Shown: positions 44,052 through 52,894, counted from the first letter of the stretch. The stretch: DNA of 59,836 nt from Acidobacteriota bacterium (GCA_029263335.1 JAJCXS010000289.1:1-59836); one strand, 5' to 3'. The notes: generated from the letters alone by a model not told the origin. Made by a program: numbers and translations.

Positions 44052-44606
44052 ATGTCGAAACGCAGGTCACCAAGTCGCGGTGCCATCCGCTATCACGTGC
44101 TCGTTCTCGACGACGCTGACGAAACGGTGGCCGCTGTGCGTCGGCTTCGTCGCGACGGCTTTGATTTGCACGACGTCTACACGCCGTTCGCCGTGCACGA
44201 ACTGGACGTGGAGATGGGGTTGCGTCCCACACGGCTGCCCTGGATGACGCTACTTGGCGGCACGCTCGGTCTGACGCTTGGTCTGGGATTTCAGGCATGG
44301 ACGGCAACCGCCAACTGGCCGCTGAACATCGGCGGCAAGAGCAACCTGGCGCTGCCGGCATTGGCACCTGTGACGTTCGAGTCGGCGGTGCTGCTGGCGG
44401 CGTTGTTTTCCGTCGCCACGTTGTTTGCGGCCAGCAGGTTGTTTCCACGCGGGCGCCCGCCGTCGCAGCCAATCGCTGCCGTGACCGACGACCGATTCGC
44501 CATCGTCGTGCGTGAGGCGGATGCCGCCTTCGACCCATCGCGGCTGGCCGGCCTGGCGGGAGAGCTAGGCGCCGATCCATTCATCGAGAGCTGGAAGGTC
44601 GAGTGA
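44052..44606 (+). CDS. actD: Alternative complex III subunit D, DUF3341 membrane protein (second copy)
   Basis: 184 residues. Basic N-terminus, a soluble domain with the family block LRRDGFDLHDVYTPFAVHEL (compare DAGFKKIDAFSPAPIHGL in the first copy), two helices and the connecting WPLNIGGK loop. No cofactor. Lies between actC (2-bp gap) and actE (1-bp gap). Confidence 0.9.
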   Translation: MSKRRSPSRGAIRYHVLVLDDADETVAAVRRLRRDGFDLHDVYTPFAVHELDVEMGLRPTRLPWMTLLGGTLGLTLGLGFQAWTATANWPLNIGGKSNLALPALAPVTFESAVLLAALFSVATLFAASRLFPRGRPPSQPIAAVTDDRFAIVVREADAAFDPSRLAGLAGELGADPFIESWKVE

Positions 44607-44607
44607 C

Positions 44608-45276
44608 ATGTCCACGTCGACGCTGAACAACCGAAACAGGGCCCGCTCGCTGGCCGTGATCGCGATGGCGAGTGCGCTCGTATTCACCACCGCATGCGGC
44701 GCCGAGGGCGATCGCCCGGGGTGGAAGTTTCTGCCCGGCATGATGGAGTCGGTTCCGCACGACACCTTCGAGGCAAATCCGGTCTCCGAGAACGGCGGCA
44801 TGTTGTTGCCACCCGAAGGGACCATTCCGGTAAGTGGCGTGCCTTTCCCGTACGGAAACACGGAAGAAGACGCCATCCGTGCGGGACTGGAGCTGACGAA
44901 CCCGATGCAGCCGACGCCAGAGAACGTGGCTCGCGGCCAGCATCGGTACGAGGCGGCGTGTCTCGTATGTCACGGGGTTGGCGGCGAGGGCGACGGGCCG
45001 ATTATCGGTCGTTTCCCTAACCCGGCAAGTTTGATCGCAGACCATGCCAAGTCGTATCCGGACGGACGCATTTACCACGTCATTACTCACGGCCAGGGCA
45101 TCATGCCTGCGCATGCGCTCCAGGTTTTGCCCGAAGAGCGTTGGGCGGTCGTGCTCTATCTGCGACAACTGCAGGGGTTGCTCGAGAGCGGCGCTACCGA
45201 GGCAGCGTCGGGTGAGCCGGAACCGGCCCCCCTGGCCGAGGACACGGCGGCCGATGCGATCGGAGGTGGGCAATGA
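44608..45276 (+). CDS. actE: Alternative complex III subunit E, monohaem cytochrome c lipoprotein (second copy)
   Basis: 222 residues. Lipoprotein signal with Cys in TTACGAEG (about residue 30). Haem site CLVCHGVGGEGDG and candidate axial Met in GIMPAHAL. The C-terminal tail is acidic and Ala/Glu-rich, longer than in the first copy. Role as in ACIII: final periplasmic carrier, here probably feeding denitrification enzymes or the NarC-like cytochrome. Overlaps actF (ATGA). Confidence 0.9.
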   Translation: MSTSTLNNRNRARSLAVIAMASALVFTTACGAEGDRPGWKFLPGMMESVPHDTFEANPVSENGGMLLPPEGTIPVSGVPFPYGNTEEDAIRAGLELTNPMQPTPENVARGQHRYEAACLVCHGVGGEGDGPIIGRFPNPASLIADHAKSYPDGRIYHVITHGQGIMPAHALQVLPEERWAVVLYLRQLQGLLESGATEAASGEPEPAPLAEDTAADAIGGGQ

Positions 45277-46427
45277 AGGTTCAACCGGAGGCGCTGCGAG
45301 GTTCTACGCGCAACGTGGCCGTCGCCGCCGTGGCCCTGGGAGCAGTCGGTGTCGGTTACGAGTTTCTGCGCGATCCAGCCCGAGCATTCGGCGGCCTGCT
45401 GATTGCCGGGTTGTTCGGGGTGCTACTCAGCCTGGGCGGCGCCATCATGATTGCCGTGCACGTGCTGGGCGGGGCGCGCTGGTGGGATCCGATTCGGGAG
45501 TGGCCGGTGGCCCTGGCCGGGCTGTTGCCGTTGCCCGCGGCGGTTGTCGCGCTGGTGATGTTCGCCGGCCGCACGTCGATCTACCCGTGGGCAGATCCCG
45601 AGGTGGTCGCGCACAGTCAGATTCTTCAGGACAAGGCAGCGTGGTTTACCACCCCGTTCTTTCTCAGTCGCACCGTAGTAGTTCTGCTGATTTGGATCGC
45701 CTTCGTTTGGGTCATGCGAGCGCAGCTGCGCGAACATGTTGCCGTGGGCAGCGAGGTATCGCGCAAGCGCCTGGCCCGCACCTCGGCCCTGTTCATCGTC
45801 GTGCTGGCACCGACGCTGTCGGTAGCCGCGTGGGACTGGGCGATGTCCCTGGAGCCCGAGTGGTTCAGCACGATGTACGGGGTGTACTTCTTCTCCGGGG
45901 CGTTCCTGGCTGCCATCGCGGCCGTAGCGATGTTGTTGCCGGCTGACCCACCTCATGCCAGAGCCACGCGACTGCGCGCCGGGGTTCGCCACGACATTGG
46001 CAAGCTGTTGTTCGCCTTCTCCGCCTTTTGGGCGTACATCTGGTTTTGCCAGTACATGCTCATTTGGTACGCCAACATCCCCGAGGAAACGACCTATTTC
46101 GCGCTGCGTCAGTCGCCGGCGTGGGTGGCGGTCTTCTGGCTCAGCCCGGTCTTCAACTTCGTCGTGCCATTCGTGGTCTTGATGCCGGCGAGCGCCAAGC
46201 GGAGTCCGCGCCTGCTGCAGCAGGTGGCTCTGATCGTGCTGATTGGTCGTTGGCTCGACCTGTATCTCGTGGTCGCTCCGCCGCTGGCCCCTGACGGCGG
46301 ATTCCCCGTTGGCGCGATCGCTGCCACCGGACTGGTACTCGGCGCGTTGGCCCTGATCTATCCGCAAGGTGAGCCGAGAACGGCGCCAGCGTCGGCGCTG
46401 GCGTCGGATGGTCACGTAGTTTCGTGA
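45273..46427 (+). CDS. actF: Alternative complex III subunit F, NrfD-like membrane subunit (second copy)
   Basis: 384 residues, about ten helices. AAWDWAMSLEPEWFSTMYGVYFFSGAF and DIGKLLFAFSAFWAYIWFCQYMLIWYANIPEET match the conserved centre of ActF. Completes a full ABCDEF set with the same order as the aerobic copy. The stop overlaps the GTG start of the next gene. Confidence 0.92.
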   Translation: MKVQPEALRGSTRNVAVAAVALGAVGVGYEFLRDPARAFGGLLIAGLFGVLLSLGGAIMIAVHVLGGARWWDPIREWPVALAGLLPLPAAVVALVMFAGRTSIYPWADPEVVAHSQILQDKAAWFTTPFFLSRTVVVLLIWIAFVWVMRAQLREHVAVGSEVSRKRLARTSALFIVVLAPTLSVAAWDWAMSLEPEWFSTMYGVYFFSGAFLAAIAAVAMLLPADPPHARATRLRAGVRHDIGKLLFAFSAFWAYIWFCQYMLIWYANIPEETTYFALRQSPAWVAVFWLSPVFNFVVPFVVLMPASAKRSPRLLQQVALIVLIGRWLDLYLVVAPPLAPDGGFPVGAIAATGLVLGALALIYPQGEPRTAPASALASDGHVVS

Positions 46428-47401
46428 TCGCTCCCACGCCGACAGCAGCGCGGCTCTGGTTTGTTGCTCAGTGGGGGGGCGTAGTGATTACGCTGGGCCT
46501 ACTGGCGGGCCTGATCTTACGGCCGGAGTTGTCGCTCGACATCCTGTGGAACCTGCTGATCCCGCTGGTGCCGGCTTCGCTGCTGGTTACTCCCATGTTG
46601 TGGCGCAACGTGTGCCCGCTGGCCACCCTCAATTCTGTGCTCAACCGTGGTGCAGGGGCGCGTAAGCTCGGCAACGGCCTGCTGGCGCCCGCTGGAGTCG
46701 TGGGGATGCTGCTGCTCGTCGTCCTGGTGTCGGCGCGGCGGTTTCTGTTCAATACCGATGGGACGGTCCTGGCCGTAACGATTACGGCCGTGGCCCTGCT
46801 GGCCGTAGGTCTCGGCGCTGTCTTCGACGCGAAGGCGGGCTTCTGCAACTCGATCTGTCCAGTTCTTCCCGTCGAGCGCCTTTACGGCCAGAGCCCGCTC
46901 GTGCGCCTGAGTAATCCGCGCTGCACGCCCTGCACCATGTGCACCGCTAAGGGATGCATCGACCTGGCGCCACAGCATTCGATTCAACAGACCCTGGGCG
47001 ATGAGCGTGTGTCCGCGCGTTGGCTCCTGAGCAGCTACGGCGTGTTCGCCGCTGCCTTCCCAGGTTTCATCATTGGCTACGGCCGGCTCACCGACGGGCC
47101 CTTGAGCACCGCCGGCGAGGTCTACCTGCACATGGCCATGTGGCTGTTGGCCAGCTACCTCGTGACCGCCGCTTTCGCCCTGGTGCTACGGCTCAGTTCG
47201 GGCGTCGCGATGGTACTGCTCGGCGCGGTCGCGGCGGGCCTGTACTACTGGTACGCGGCCGCCACGATCACCGCGGCATTCAACCTGCCAGCGGGCAGCA
47301 TGCTCGCGATACGAGGTGTGGCGTGGGCTCTAGTGGCCTTCTGGCTGACGAGAGCGTTGACCGGGGCGCGTCATGCCGTAAACGGGTCGGTGAGGCCCTG
47401 A
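46424..47401 (+). CDS. Polytopic membrane protein with ferredoxin-like Fe-S motifs, end of the nar-act operon
   Basis: 325 residues from a GTG overlapping actF (GTGA). About six to eight helices. Cysteine motifs WRNVCPLATLN (near residue 63), FCNSICPVLPVERLYG (C-x3-CP) and CTPCTMCTAKGC (C-x2-C-x2-C-x4-C) lie on one face between helices, like NapH, CcoG or NosR-type membrane ferredoxins, but the last spacing is not the standard CxxCxxCxxxCP. Probably a membrane electron-transfer protein taking or giving electrons to the quinone pool or the periplasm. The exact family is not identified. Confidence 0.72.
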   Translation: MIAPTPTAARLWFVAQWGGVVITLGLLAGLILRPELSLDILWNLLIPLVPASLLVTPMLWRNVCPLATLNSVLNRGAGARKLGNGLLAPAGVVGMLLLVVLVSARRFLFNTDGTVLAVTITAVALLAVGLGAVFDAKAGFCNSICPVLPVERLYGQSPLVRLSNPRCTPCTMCTAKGCIDLAPQHSIQQTLGDERVSARWLLSSYGVFAAAFPGFIIGYGRLTDGPLSTAGEVYLHMAMWLLASYLVTAAFALVLRLSSGVAMVLLGAVAAGLYYWYAAATITAAFNLPAGSMLAIRGVAWALVAFWLTRALTGARHAVNGSVRP

Positions 47402-47444
47402 GGCCGGCGGCGGCCATTGACGCTGACGCACCGGGCAGGCGGCT

Positions 47445-48233
47445 CTAGCTGGATCCCGCGGTCACCAGCGCGGCGTAGTCATCGTCACCAGTCGTCCAGC
47501 CCGCGGGCTGATTGAAGCTGGTGTCGATCTCTTCATCAGCGCCTGCTGAATAGCACACCACTGCGGAAGCGAAGCCGTCGGAATCGTCGCCCTGCGGATG
47601 GTAGAGAGCGAAGACGTTGGCCATGTAGCGATTGCCCCAGGGATCGGGATCGACTACATCGGCGATGTAAGGGCCCCGCCAGGCGAACATCGAGTTGAAG
47701 CCCTGCCCGCTGGGAGGGTCAAAACGCAGACCGCCCGGAATCCGACTGCTGTTGTCGCCATCGACCATGTTGGCCGGCGTACGTGCGCCCTGATTGCTCT
47801 CGTTCTGCGGGGTGTTGTGGATCAGGTGATTGGCGAGGGTATCGATCGTGAAGCGGAAGGTCTCGAAGCGGAAGTCGCTCTCGATGCTGATGTAGTCGCC
47901 GCTCACTCCGCGCCAGTGTTCGGCGCCACGCACGCTGCCGGTGCCGTTGGCGTCGGGGATGTCGCCGTCGCCGATCAGCAGACCGACCGGCCAGGAGCGA
48001 TCCGGAGTATCGGGGTCGCGCCAGCCGTGATTCCAGAACGTGGTCTCGCCGATGTCGGTCAGGTAAGCGGCGATGGCGGTGCAGATCGCTCCGACATCTT
48101 CCTTGACCTTGGCGTAGCGCGCCTGGCGGTTGAAGCCGCCGATCTGCACCAGGAGGATTGCCGAGAGGATCACCAGAACCAGTAGGATCACGGTGACCTC
48201 GACGAGCGTGAACCCGGCTTCTTTCCTGCGCAT
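47445..48233 (-). CDS. Type IV pilin-like pseudopilin with prepilin signal
   Basis: 262 residues from the ATG at 48233, which has GGAG eight bases upstream. Prepilin peptidase site KEAGFTLVEV (Gly7/Phe8, Glu12 at mature +5) and hydrophobic N-terminal helix, as in type II secretion major pseudopilins (GspG-like). The body is longer than GspG and contains DPWGNRYMAN, the calcium-site-like block common to GspG. No assembly genes lie nearby, so it is an orphan. Convergent with the nar-act operon. Confidence 0.82.
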   Translation of the reverse strand: MRRKEAGFTLVEVTVILLVLVILSAILLVQIGGFNRQARYAKVKEDVGAICTAIAAYLTDIGETTFWNHGWRDPDTPDRSWPVGLLIGDGDIPDANGTGSVRGAEHWRGVSGDYISIESDFRFETFRFTIDTLANHLIHNTPQNESNQGARTPANMVDGDNSSRIPGGLRFDPPSGQGFNSMFAWRGPYIADVVDPDPWGNRYMANVFALYHPQGDDSDGFASAVVCYSAGADEEIDTSFNQPAGWTTGDDDYAALVTAGSS

Positions 48234-48458
48234 GACGTGCTCCACAAGTGGGTTTCGCCGCACCACTGGGGTGGCGACAACGACGGCGGCGATTGCCGTG
48301 TTCCCAGCGTAGCGATCGCCGGGTGTTCGCCGAAGCTCACCAGGCCGCACCTGGCCACACCTGGCCGGACAGTCAGCGTCGGACAACCGGGTCCAAAGAC
48401 GGGCGCGGTCGGACACGGCCGCAGCCCCGCGGAAGGTTGCAGCAGCGATCATCTCGGG

Positions 48459-48478
48459 CCGCTCTGTTGCCAGAGCGG
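48459..48478 (-). terminator. Hairpin after the FAD oxidoreductase gene
   Basis: An 8-bp perfect stem CCGCTCTG/CAGAGCGG whose loop reads GCAA on the minus strand (a GNRA tetraloop), 30 bases beyond the stop at 48509. No U-tract follows. Probably a terminator or 3' end stabiliser. The rest of 48234-48458 holds the pseudopilin upstream region; no further gene is seen there. Confidence 0.45.
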
Positions 48479-48508
48479 ACAGGTCGGGCCACGAGTTGCG
48501 GGCCAGGC

Positions 48509-49678
48509 CTAGCCGAGGATGTTGTGCTCGGGGTAGCTTCCGGGCGCTGTCTCGTTGGCGCCGAATCTGCCAAAGGAGAACAGCGGTTCGGGGTCCGCAC
48601 AAAGCGTGACGAGGTTGGCCGCCATCTCGGCCACGGCTGGAGCCAGCTTGAAGCCGTGGCCGCTGCTGCCGGCGACGCAAAACAGCCCGTCGGTGCCGGG
48701 CACCGCGTCGACGATGGGCTGCCAGTCGGGGGTTACGTCGTACAGCGAGGCGTAGCCGGAGTGGAATCGTCCGTCGCGCATCGGCGGGAAGCGTTGTAGG
48801 AGTCGCTCCACATAGGCCTCCATGCGTTCGGGATCGGCCGTCTCCGCGTAGTTGTCCGGGCCGGGAATCGTGCCATCGGCTTCCGCTGTCTCAACCGAGC
48901 CCACCAGCATCATGGAGCCACTCTCGGGTCGGTGGTACATGCCGAGGGCGGTGTCGATGAAGATATGGCGCGGCTCATGTCCGGGAGCGGCCTCGAACAC
49001 GCCGATCTGCACGCGATGCGGGCGAATGGGCAGCTCCAGTCCGCACATTCTCGCCAGCCCCGGCGACCACGGGCCTGCGGCGATTACTACGCTGTCGGCC
49101 CCGAATCGCTCGCCGGAGGTGGTCTCCACTCCAACAACGCGCCCGCCTCCCACCAGCAGTCGCTCCACCTCTACGCCGGTGTGAATGTCAGCTCCGAGCC
49201 CGCGCGCGCTCGCGGCGTAGCTCATCGAGGTGGCGTGGGCGTCGGCATAACCGGAGCGGGGTTCGTATGCCGCCAGCGCGATGCCATCGGTGTTCATCCC
49301 CGGAACCATCTCCCGCACCTCCTGGGCGGAGATTAGGCGGGTGTCGATACCGACGCGTTGCTGCAAGCTCACGTTGTTGCGCAGCCCATCTTCGCGATCG
49401 GGTCCGACCGCCATGATGAATCCGGTCTGCCGAAAATCGCAGTCGCCGCCTACCGTTTCCGCGAAGTTCTCGAATGTGGCCAGCGACTCGAGGGCCAACC
49501 TCGCGGTGACCTCGTGGGAATAGTGCTGTCGAATGACGCCGCACGAGCGCCCGGTGGGCCCGGAGGCGATCGCGTTGCGCTCGAGCACGGCCACACTGAT
49601 TCCGCGGCCGGCGAGTGTGTGCGCTAGCGCGACGCCGTTGATGCCGCCACCGATGATTACGACATCGCTTGTTGGCAT
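48509..49678 (-). CDS. FAD-dependent amine oxidoreductase of the DAO/sarcosine oxidase type
   Basis: 389 residues. Rossmann FAD motif VVIIGGGINGVALAHTLAGRG followed by VLERN at the N-terminus, and C-terminal DVTPDWQPIVDAVPGTDGLFCVAGSSGHGFKLAPA, the FAD closure of the DAO family (sarcosine oxidase beta, glycine oxidase, D-amino acid dehydrogenase). Oxidises secondary or primary amines; the substrate is not determined. There is no signal peptide. Divergently transcribed from tryptophanase across 148 bp, so the two may share control in amino-acid catabolism. Confidence 0.87.
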   Translation of the reverse strand: MPTSDVVIIGGGINGVALAHTLAGRGISVAVLERNAIASGPTGRSCGVIRQHYSHEVTARLALESLATFENFAETVGGDCDFRQTGFIMAVGPDREDGLRNNVSLQQRVGIDTRLISAQEVREMVPGMNTDGIALAAYEPRSGYADAHATSMSYAASARGLGADIHTGVEVERLLVGGGRVVGVETTSGERFGADSVVIAAGPWSPGLARMCGLELPIRPHRVQIGVFEAAPGHEPRHIFIDTALGMYHRPESGSMMLVGSVETAEADGTIPGPDNYAETADPERMEAYVERLLQRFPPMRDGRFHSGYASLYDVTPDWQPIVDAVPGTDGLFCVAGSSGHGFKLAPAVAEMAANLVTLCADPEPLFSFGRFGANETAPGSYPEHNILG

Positions 49679-49826
49679 CGATCCCCCCTGTTTGTCCGCA
49701 CGTCGGCAAAGGCCCTATCAACATAGAATAGGAGCGTATTGTCGACCAAATATCTCCAGGTTCCAAGCCTGTGGAGTCCGACGCCAACGAGTCCCAATCC
49801 TGAAACAGGTCAGGCTGAGGTACAGC

Positions 49827-51206
49827 GTGCGAACCATTATCGAACCGTTCCGGATCAAGACCGTCGAGCCCCTGCGCATGACAACGCACGAAGAGCGTGA
49901 GCGGATTCTGAAGGACGCCCACTACAACCCCTTCAAGATTCCAGCTCGCGATGTGCTCATCGACCTGCTGACCGACAGCGGCACGGGCGCGATGAGCAGC
50001 CTACAGTGGGCGGCGATGATGCGCGGCGACGAGTCCTACGCCGGTGCGGACAGCTTCTACGAGTTCGAGTCGGTGGTGCAGGACCTGACCGGCTTCGAGC
50101 ACATCCTGCCCACGCACCAAGGGCGCGCGGCCGAACGGATTCTGTTCGAACTGGTTGGCGGCGACGGCAAGGTCGTGCCCAACAACAATCACTTCGACAC
50201 GACGCGCGCGAACATCGAGCACTCCGGGGCGCGTGCTGTGGACCTGGTCATCGAAGAAGGCCGTCACCCGGAGATCCGGCATCCATTCAAAGGGAATATG
50301 GACATCGAGGCGCTCGAGGCCCTCATTGATGAGGTCGGGGTGGCCAACGTGCCCATCGTGATGGTGACGATCACGGACAACTCCGACGGCGGACAGCCGG
50401 TGAGCCTCGAGAACCTGCGCGCGGTGCGCGCCGTTTGCGACCGGCACGGGATTCCGCTGTTTCTCGACGCCTGCCGATTCGCCGAGAACGCCTGGTTCAT
50501 CAAGATGCGCGAGGATGGACAGGCTGAGCGGACGGTGAAGGAGATCGTTCGCGACACGTTCGCCCTGGCCGACGGGGCCACCATCAGCGCCAAGAAGGAC
50601 GGCCTGGTGAATATCGGCGGCATCCTGTTGTTGCGGGATGAGGCGCTTGCCGAGCGGGCCGACGCGTTGCTCATTCTCACCGAGGGCTACGTGACCTATG
50701 GCGGCCTTGCCGGCCGCGACCTGGAGGCCATGGCCCAGGGGCTACGCGAGGTCGTCGATGAGGACTATCTGTCCTATCGAATTCGCTCCACCGCCTATCT
50801 CGGCGAGAAATTGATGGAGATCGGCTACCCGATTGTCGAGCCACCGGGCGGGCACGCGATCTACATCGACGCGGGCCGTACCTGCGACCATATTCCACCA
50901 GAGCAGTTTCCCGGCCAGGCATTGGTCTGTGCGCTCTACATGGAGGCTGGCATCCGCGGTGTCGAGATCGGTAGCGTGATGTTCGGGGGCGGGGAGGAGC
51001 CGCCGGCGCTGGAGCTGGTGCGGCTGGCGATTCCACGTCGTGTGTACACGCAGAGTCACATCGACTACGTAATCGAGGCCAGCGCGGCCGTCTTTGAGCG
51101 ACGGCATGAGTTGCCGGGTCTGCGCATGACCAACGCGCCCCCGGTGCTGAGACACTTCACGGCGCGCTTCGACGTCATACCGCGAGTCGCGGAGGCCGCC
51201 GGCTAA
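49827..51206 (+). CDS. tnaA: Tryptophanase (tryptophan indole-lyase)
   Basis: 459 residues from a GTG giving the family start RTIIEPFRIKTVEP. PLP beta-eliminating lyase: PLP Lys257 in SAKKD, Asp214 and Arg217 in LDACRF, carboxylate-binding Arg404 in IPRRVYT. The residues that separate tryptophanase from tyrosine phenol-lyase are all of tryptophanase type: Asp124 (HFDTTR, Thr in TPL), Ile381 (RGVEIG, Arg in TPL) and His443 (LRHFTA, Phe in TPL). The reaction gives indole, pyruvate and ammonium. No tnaC-like leader peptide is evident. Convergent with selD, 18 bp apart. Confidence 0.88.
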   Translation: MRTIIEPFRIKTVEPLRMTTHEERERILKDAHYNPFKIPARDVLIDLLTDSGTGAMSSLQWAAMMRGDESYAGADSFYEFESVVQDLTGFEHILPTHQGRAAERILFELVGGDGKVVPNNNHFDTTRANIEHSGARAVDLVIEEGRHPEIRHPFKGNMDIEALEALIDEVGVANVPIVMVTITDNSDGGQPVSLENLRAVRAVCDRHGIPLFLDACRFAENAWFIKMREDGQAERTVKEIVRDTFALADGATISAKKDGLVNIGGILLLRDEALAERADALLILTEGYVTYGGLAGRDLEAMAQGLREVVDEDYLSYRIRSTAYLGEKLMEIGYPIVEPPGGHAIYIDAGRTCDHIPPEQFPGQALVCALYMEAGIRGVEIGSVMFGGGEEPPALELVRLAIPRRVYTQSHIDYVIEASAAVFERRHELPGLRMTNAPPVLRHFTARFDVIPRVAEAAG

Positions 51207-51224
51207 CGGTCTGGTCGGAGACGG

Positions 51225-52271
51225 CTACGCGACTAGGAGAACGGGCGGGCCCTCGGCAACGGTGCCGATGATGGAGGCCTCGTGCCCGGTCGCGACGAGT
51301 CCAGCGAGAAGGCCATCGGCCTCAGCCTCGCTCACGCTCAGGAGCAAGCCGCCGGAGGTCTGCGGATCGAACAGCAGCTGCCGTTCGCGGGGCGCCAGCT
51401 CGCGCTTCGTATCGACGGAGTCGGTCGCGGCGGTTTCGTTTTCTCGAGCGCCGCGCGTCGATACGCCGATGTCGCACATGTGCCCGAAGCCCTCGTAGAC
51501 GGGTAGAGCGCCCACGCCCACGGTCAGGGTAACCGCCGATGCTCGGGCCATCTCGAGCGCGTGGCCGGCAAGACCGTATCCGGTGACGTCCGTGCAGCCG
51601 GTGACACCATGTTCGAGCGCCAGACGAGCTGCAACGTCGTTCAGACGCTCCATTCCCCTGAGGGCGGGTTCCAGGCCGGCGTCGTCGAGCTTGCCATCGC
51701 GAAAACCGTTGATGATCGCGCCGGTGCCCAGCGGCTTCGTGAGTACGAGACGTTGTCCCGCGCGTGCTCCGGCGTTGGTGAGAAGGCGCTTCGGGTCGGC
51801 GCGGCCGACGACTGCAAGCCCATACTTCAATTCGGCGTCGCGCACCGAGTGGCCGCCGAGCAGCGCGCCGCCCGCCTCGTGAATCTTCTCCATGCCACCT
51901 TCCAGTATCGTCGCCAACGTGCCCTCAGGGGCGCCGTCCTCGGGGAAGCAGCACAGGTTCAGCGCGAACAGCACCGAGCCGCCCATGGCGTACACGTCCG
52001 ACAGGGCGTTGGCGGCCGCGACTCGTCCGAAGCGGCGCGCGTCGTCACACATGGGAGTGATGAAGTCGGCCGTGGCCACGATGCCCTGGTCGCCAAGCAG
52101 GTACACCCCGGCATCGTCGGCGGTCTCCGGGCCCACCAGAACCACGTCGTTCGGAGGGCCACCACCCAGCAGCGGCGCAAGCAGGTCGGAAAGGTCCGCC
52201 GGACCTATTTTCGCCGCTCAGCCACCCGAGGTGGCGAGACGGGTCAGACGGAACTTCTGCTGCGAGGTCAT
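51225..52271 (-). CDS. selD: Selenide, water dikinase, itself a selenoprotein (in-frame UGA read as Sec18)
   Basis: Makes selenophosphate from selenide and ATP for tRNA-Sec and selenouridine synthesis. The ATG at 52271 overlaps the TetR stop (ATGA). Translation runs through one TGA at 52218-52220 to give 348 residues, close to 347 in E. coli. The UGA falls at the catalytic position: TSGG-U18-AAK21-IGP aligns with the Cys17...Lys20 pair of E. coli SelD. Downstream blocks DDAGVYLLGD, TADFITPMCDD, ALSDVYAMGG, GGHSV, DVTGYGLAGH and FDPQTSGGLLL are intact. Conventional annotation would start at a GTG at 52145 and lose the catalytic residue. Confidence 0.93.
52192..52220 (-). promoter_or_regulatory. 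UGA-Sec codon and bacterial SECIS hairpin in selD
   Basis: Minus strand: UGA at 52220-52218, 11 bases, then stem AGGUCC (52206-52201), loop GGC (52200-52198) and stem GGACCU (52197-52192). The 6-bp stem is perfect. The loop begins 17 bases after the UGA and starts with G, as required of bacterial SECIS elements recognised by SelB. Confidence 0.88.
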
Positions 52272-52894
52272 CGGCCACCGGCGGGCGCGAAGCCGTCGAC
52301 GAACAGCGACGTCATACGCTCGGCAATGCCGCTCGCGCCCATCTTGCGGTCGACCGTATGGAACCACCGATAGGTCCAGTTGAGCATGCCGAACAGGCAC
52401 AGCGCGTGAACGCGGAGTTCCCCCTCTTCCAAGTCGGGCCGCAGGCGTCCTAGAATCACGGTGGCTTTGGCGGAGTACGCATCGCGCTGAGCCGAGACGT
52501 CCGCCCCCGCCTCGCCCGCGAGCGTGTCGAGCTCATGGGACATGACGCGCATCTCCGCGAGGCGGCTGGCGAAAAAGCGGATGTGATTGTCGATGAACAC
52601 CCGCAGGGCCTCGCGTGGATCGTCAACCTGTTCCAGGGCGGCGTCGAGAGCCGTGTGGACGCGCTGGAAGTTGCCGCAGATCAGTGCCCGCAGAATCTCG
52701 TCCTTGCTCTCGAAGTGGTAGTAGATCGTCCCGAGACTGGCATCGGCGCGCTGTGCGATTTCGCGCATCGAGGTCGCCGCGAAACCGTTCGCGCTGAACG
52801 CTTGCGCCGCACCGGACAGGATGGCGTCGACGCGCGGGTGCGGCGGCGCCGGCGCGTCGGCAGCATCGTCTGGGCGCGCCTCGAGTCGGCTCAC
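52268..52894 (-). CDS. TetR-family transcriptional regulator
   Basis: 208 residues from a GTG at 52894 overlapping the GNAT stop (GTGA); a longer upstream frame runs inside the GNAT gene and is rejected. N-terminal HTH: ILSGAAQAFSANGFAATSMREIAQRADASLGTIYYHFESKDEIL (about residues 25-68), followed by a helical ligand domain with a TetR_C-type segment. Encoded within the benzoyl-CoA operon, so it may sense a CoA thioester and control the operon, but its operator is not visible here. Overlaps selD by ATGA. Confidence 0.88.
   Translation of the reverse strand: MSRLEARPDDAADAPAPPHPRVDAILSGAAQAFSANGFAATSMREIAQRADASLGTIYYHFESKDEILRALICGNFQRVHTALDAALEQVDDPREALRVFIDNHIRFFASRLAEMRVMSHELDTLAGEAGADVSAQRDAYSAKATVILGRLRPDLEEGELRVHALCLFGMLNWTYRWFHTVDRKMGASGIAERMTSLFVDGFAPAGGR

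Noticed and set aside
49827..51206. Tyrosine phenol-lyase feeding phenol into the benzoyl-CoA pathway
   Set aside because: The three residues that define phenol-lyase specificity (Thr, Arg and Phe) are Asp, Ile and His here, as in tryptophanase.
51225..52145. selD as a truncated gene starting at the GTG at 52145, or as a pseudogene with a nonsense mutation
   Set aside because: The upstream frame encodes the conserved SelD N-terminus, begins at an ATGA overlap with tetR, and the TGA sits exactly at the known Sec position with a SECIS hairpin behind it.
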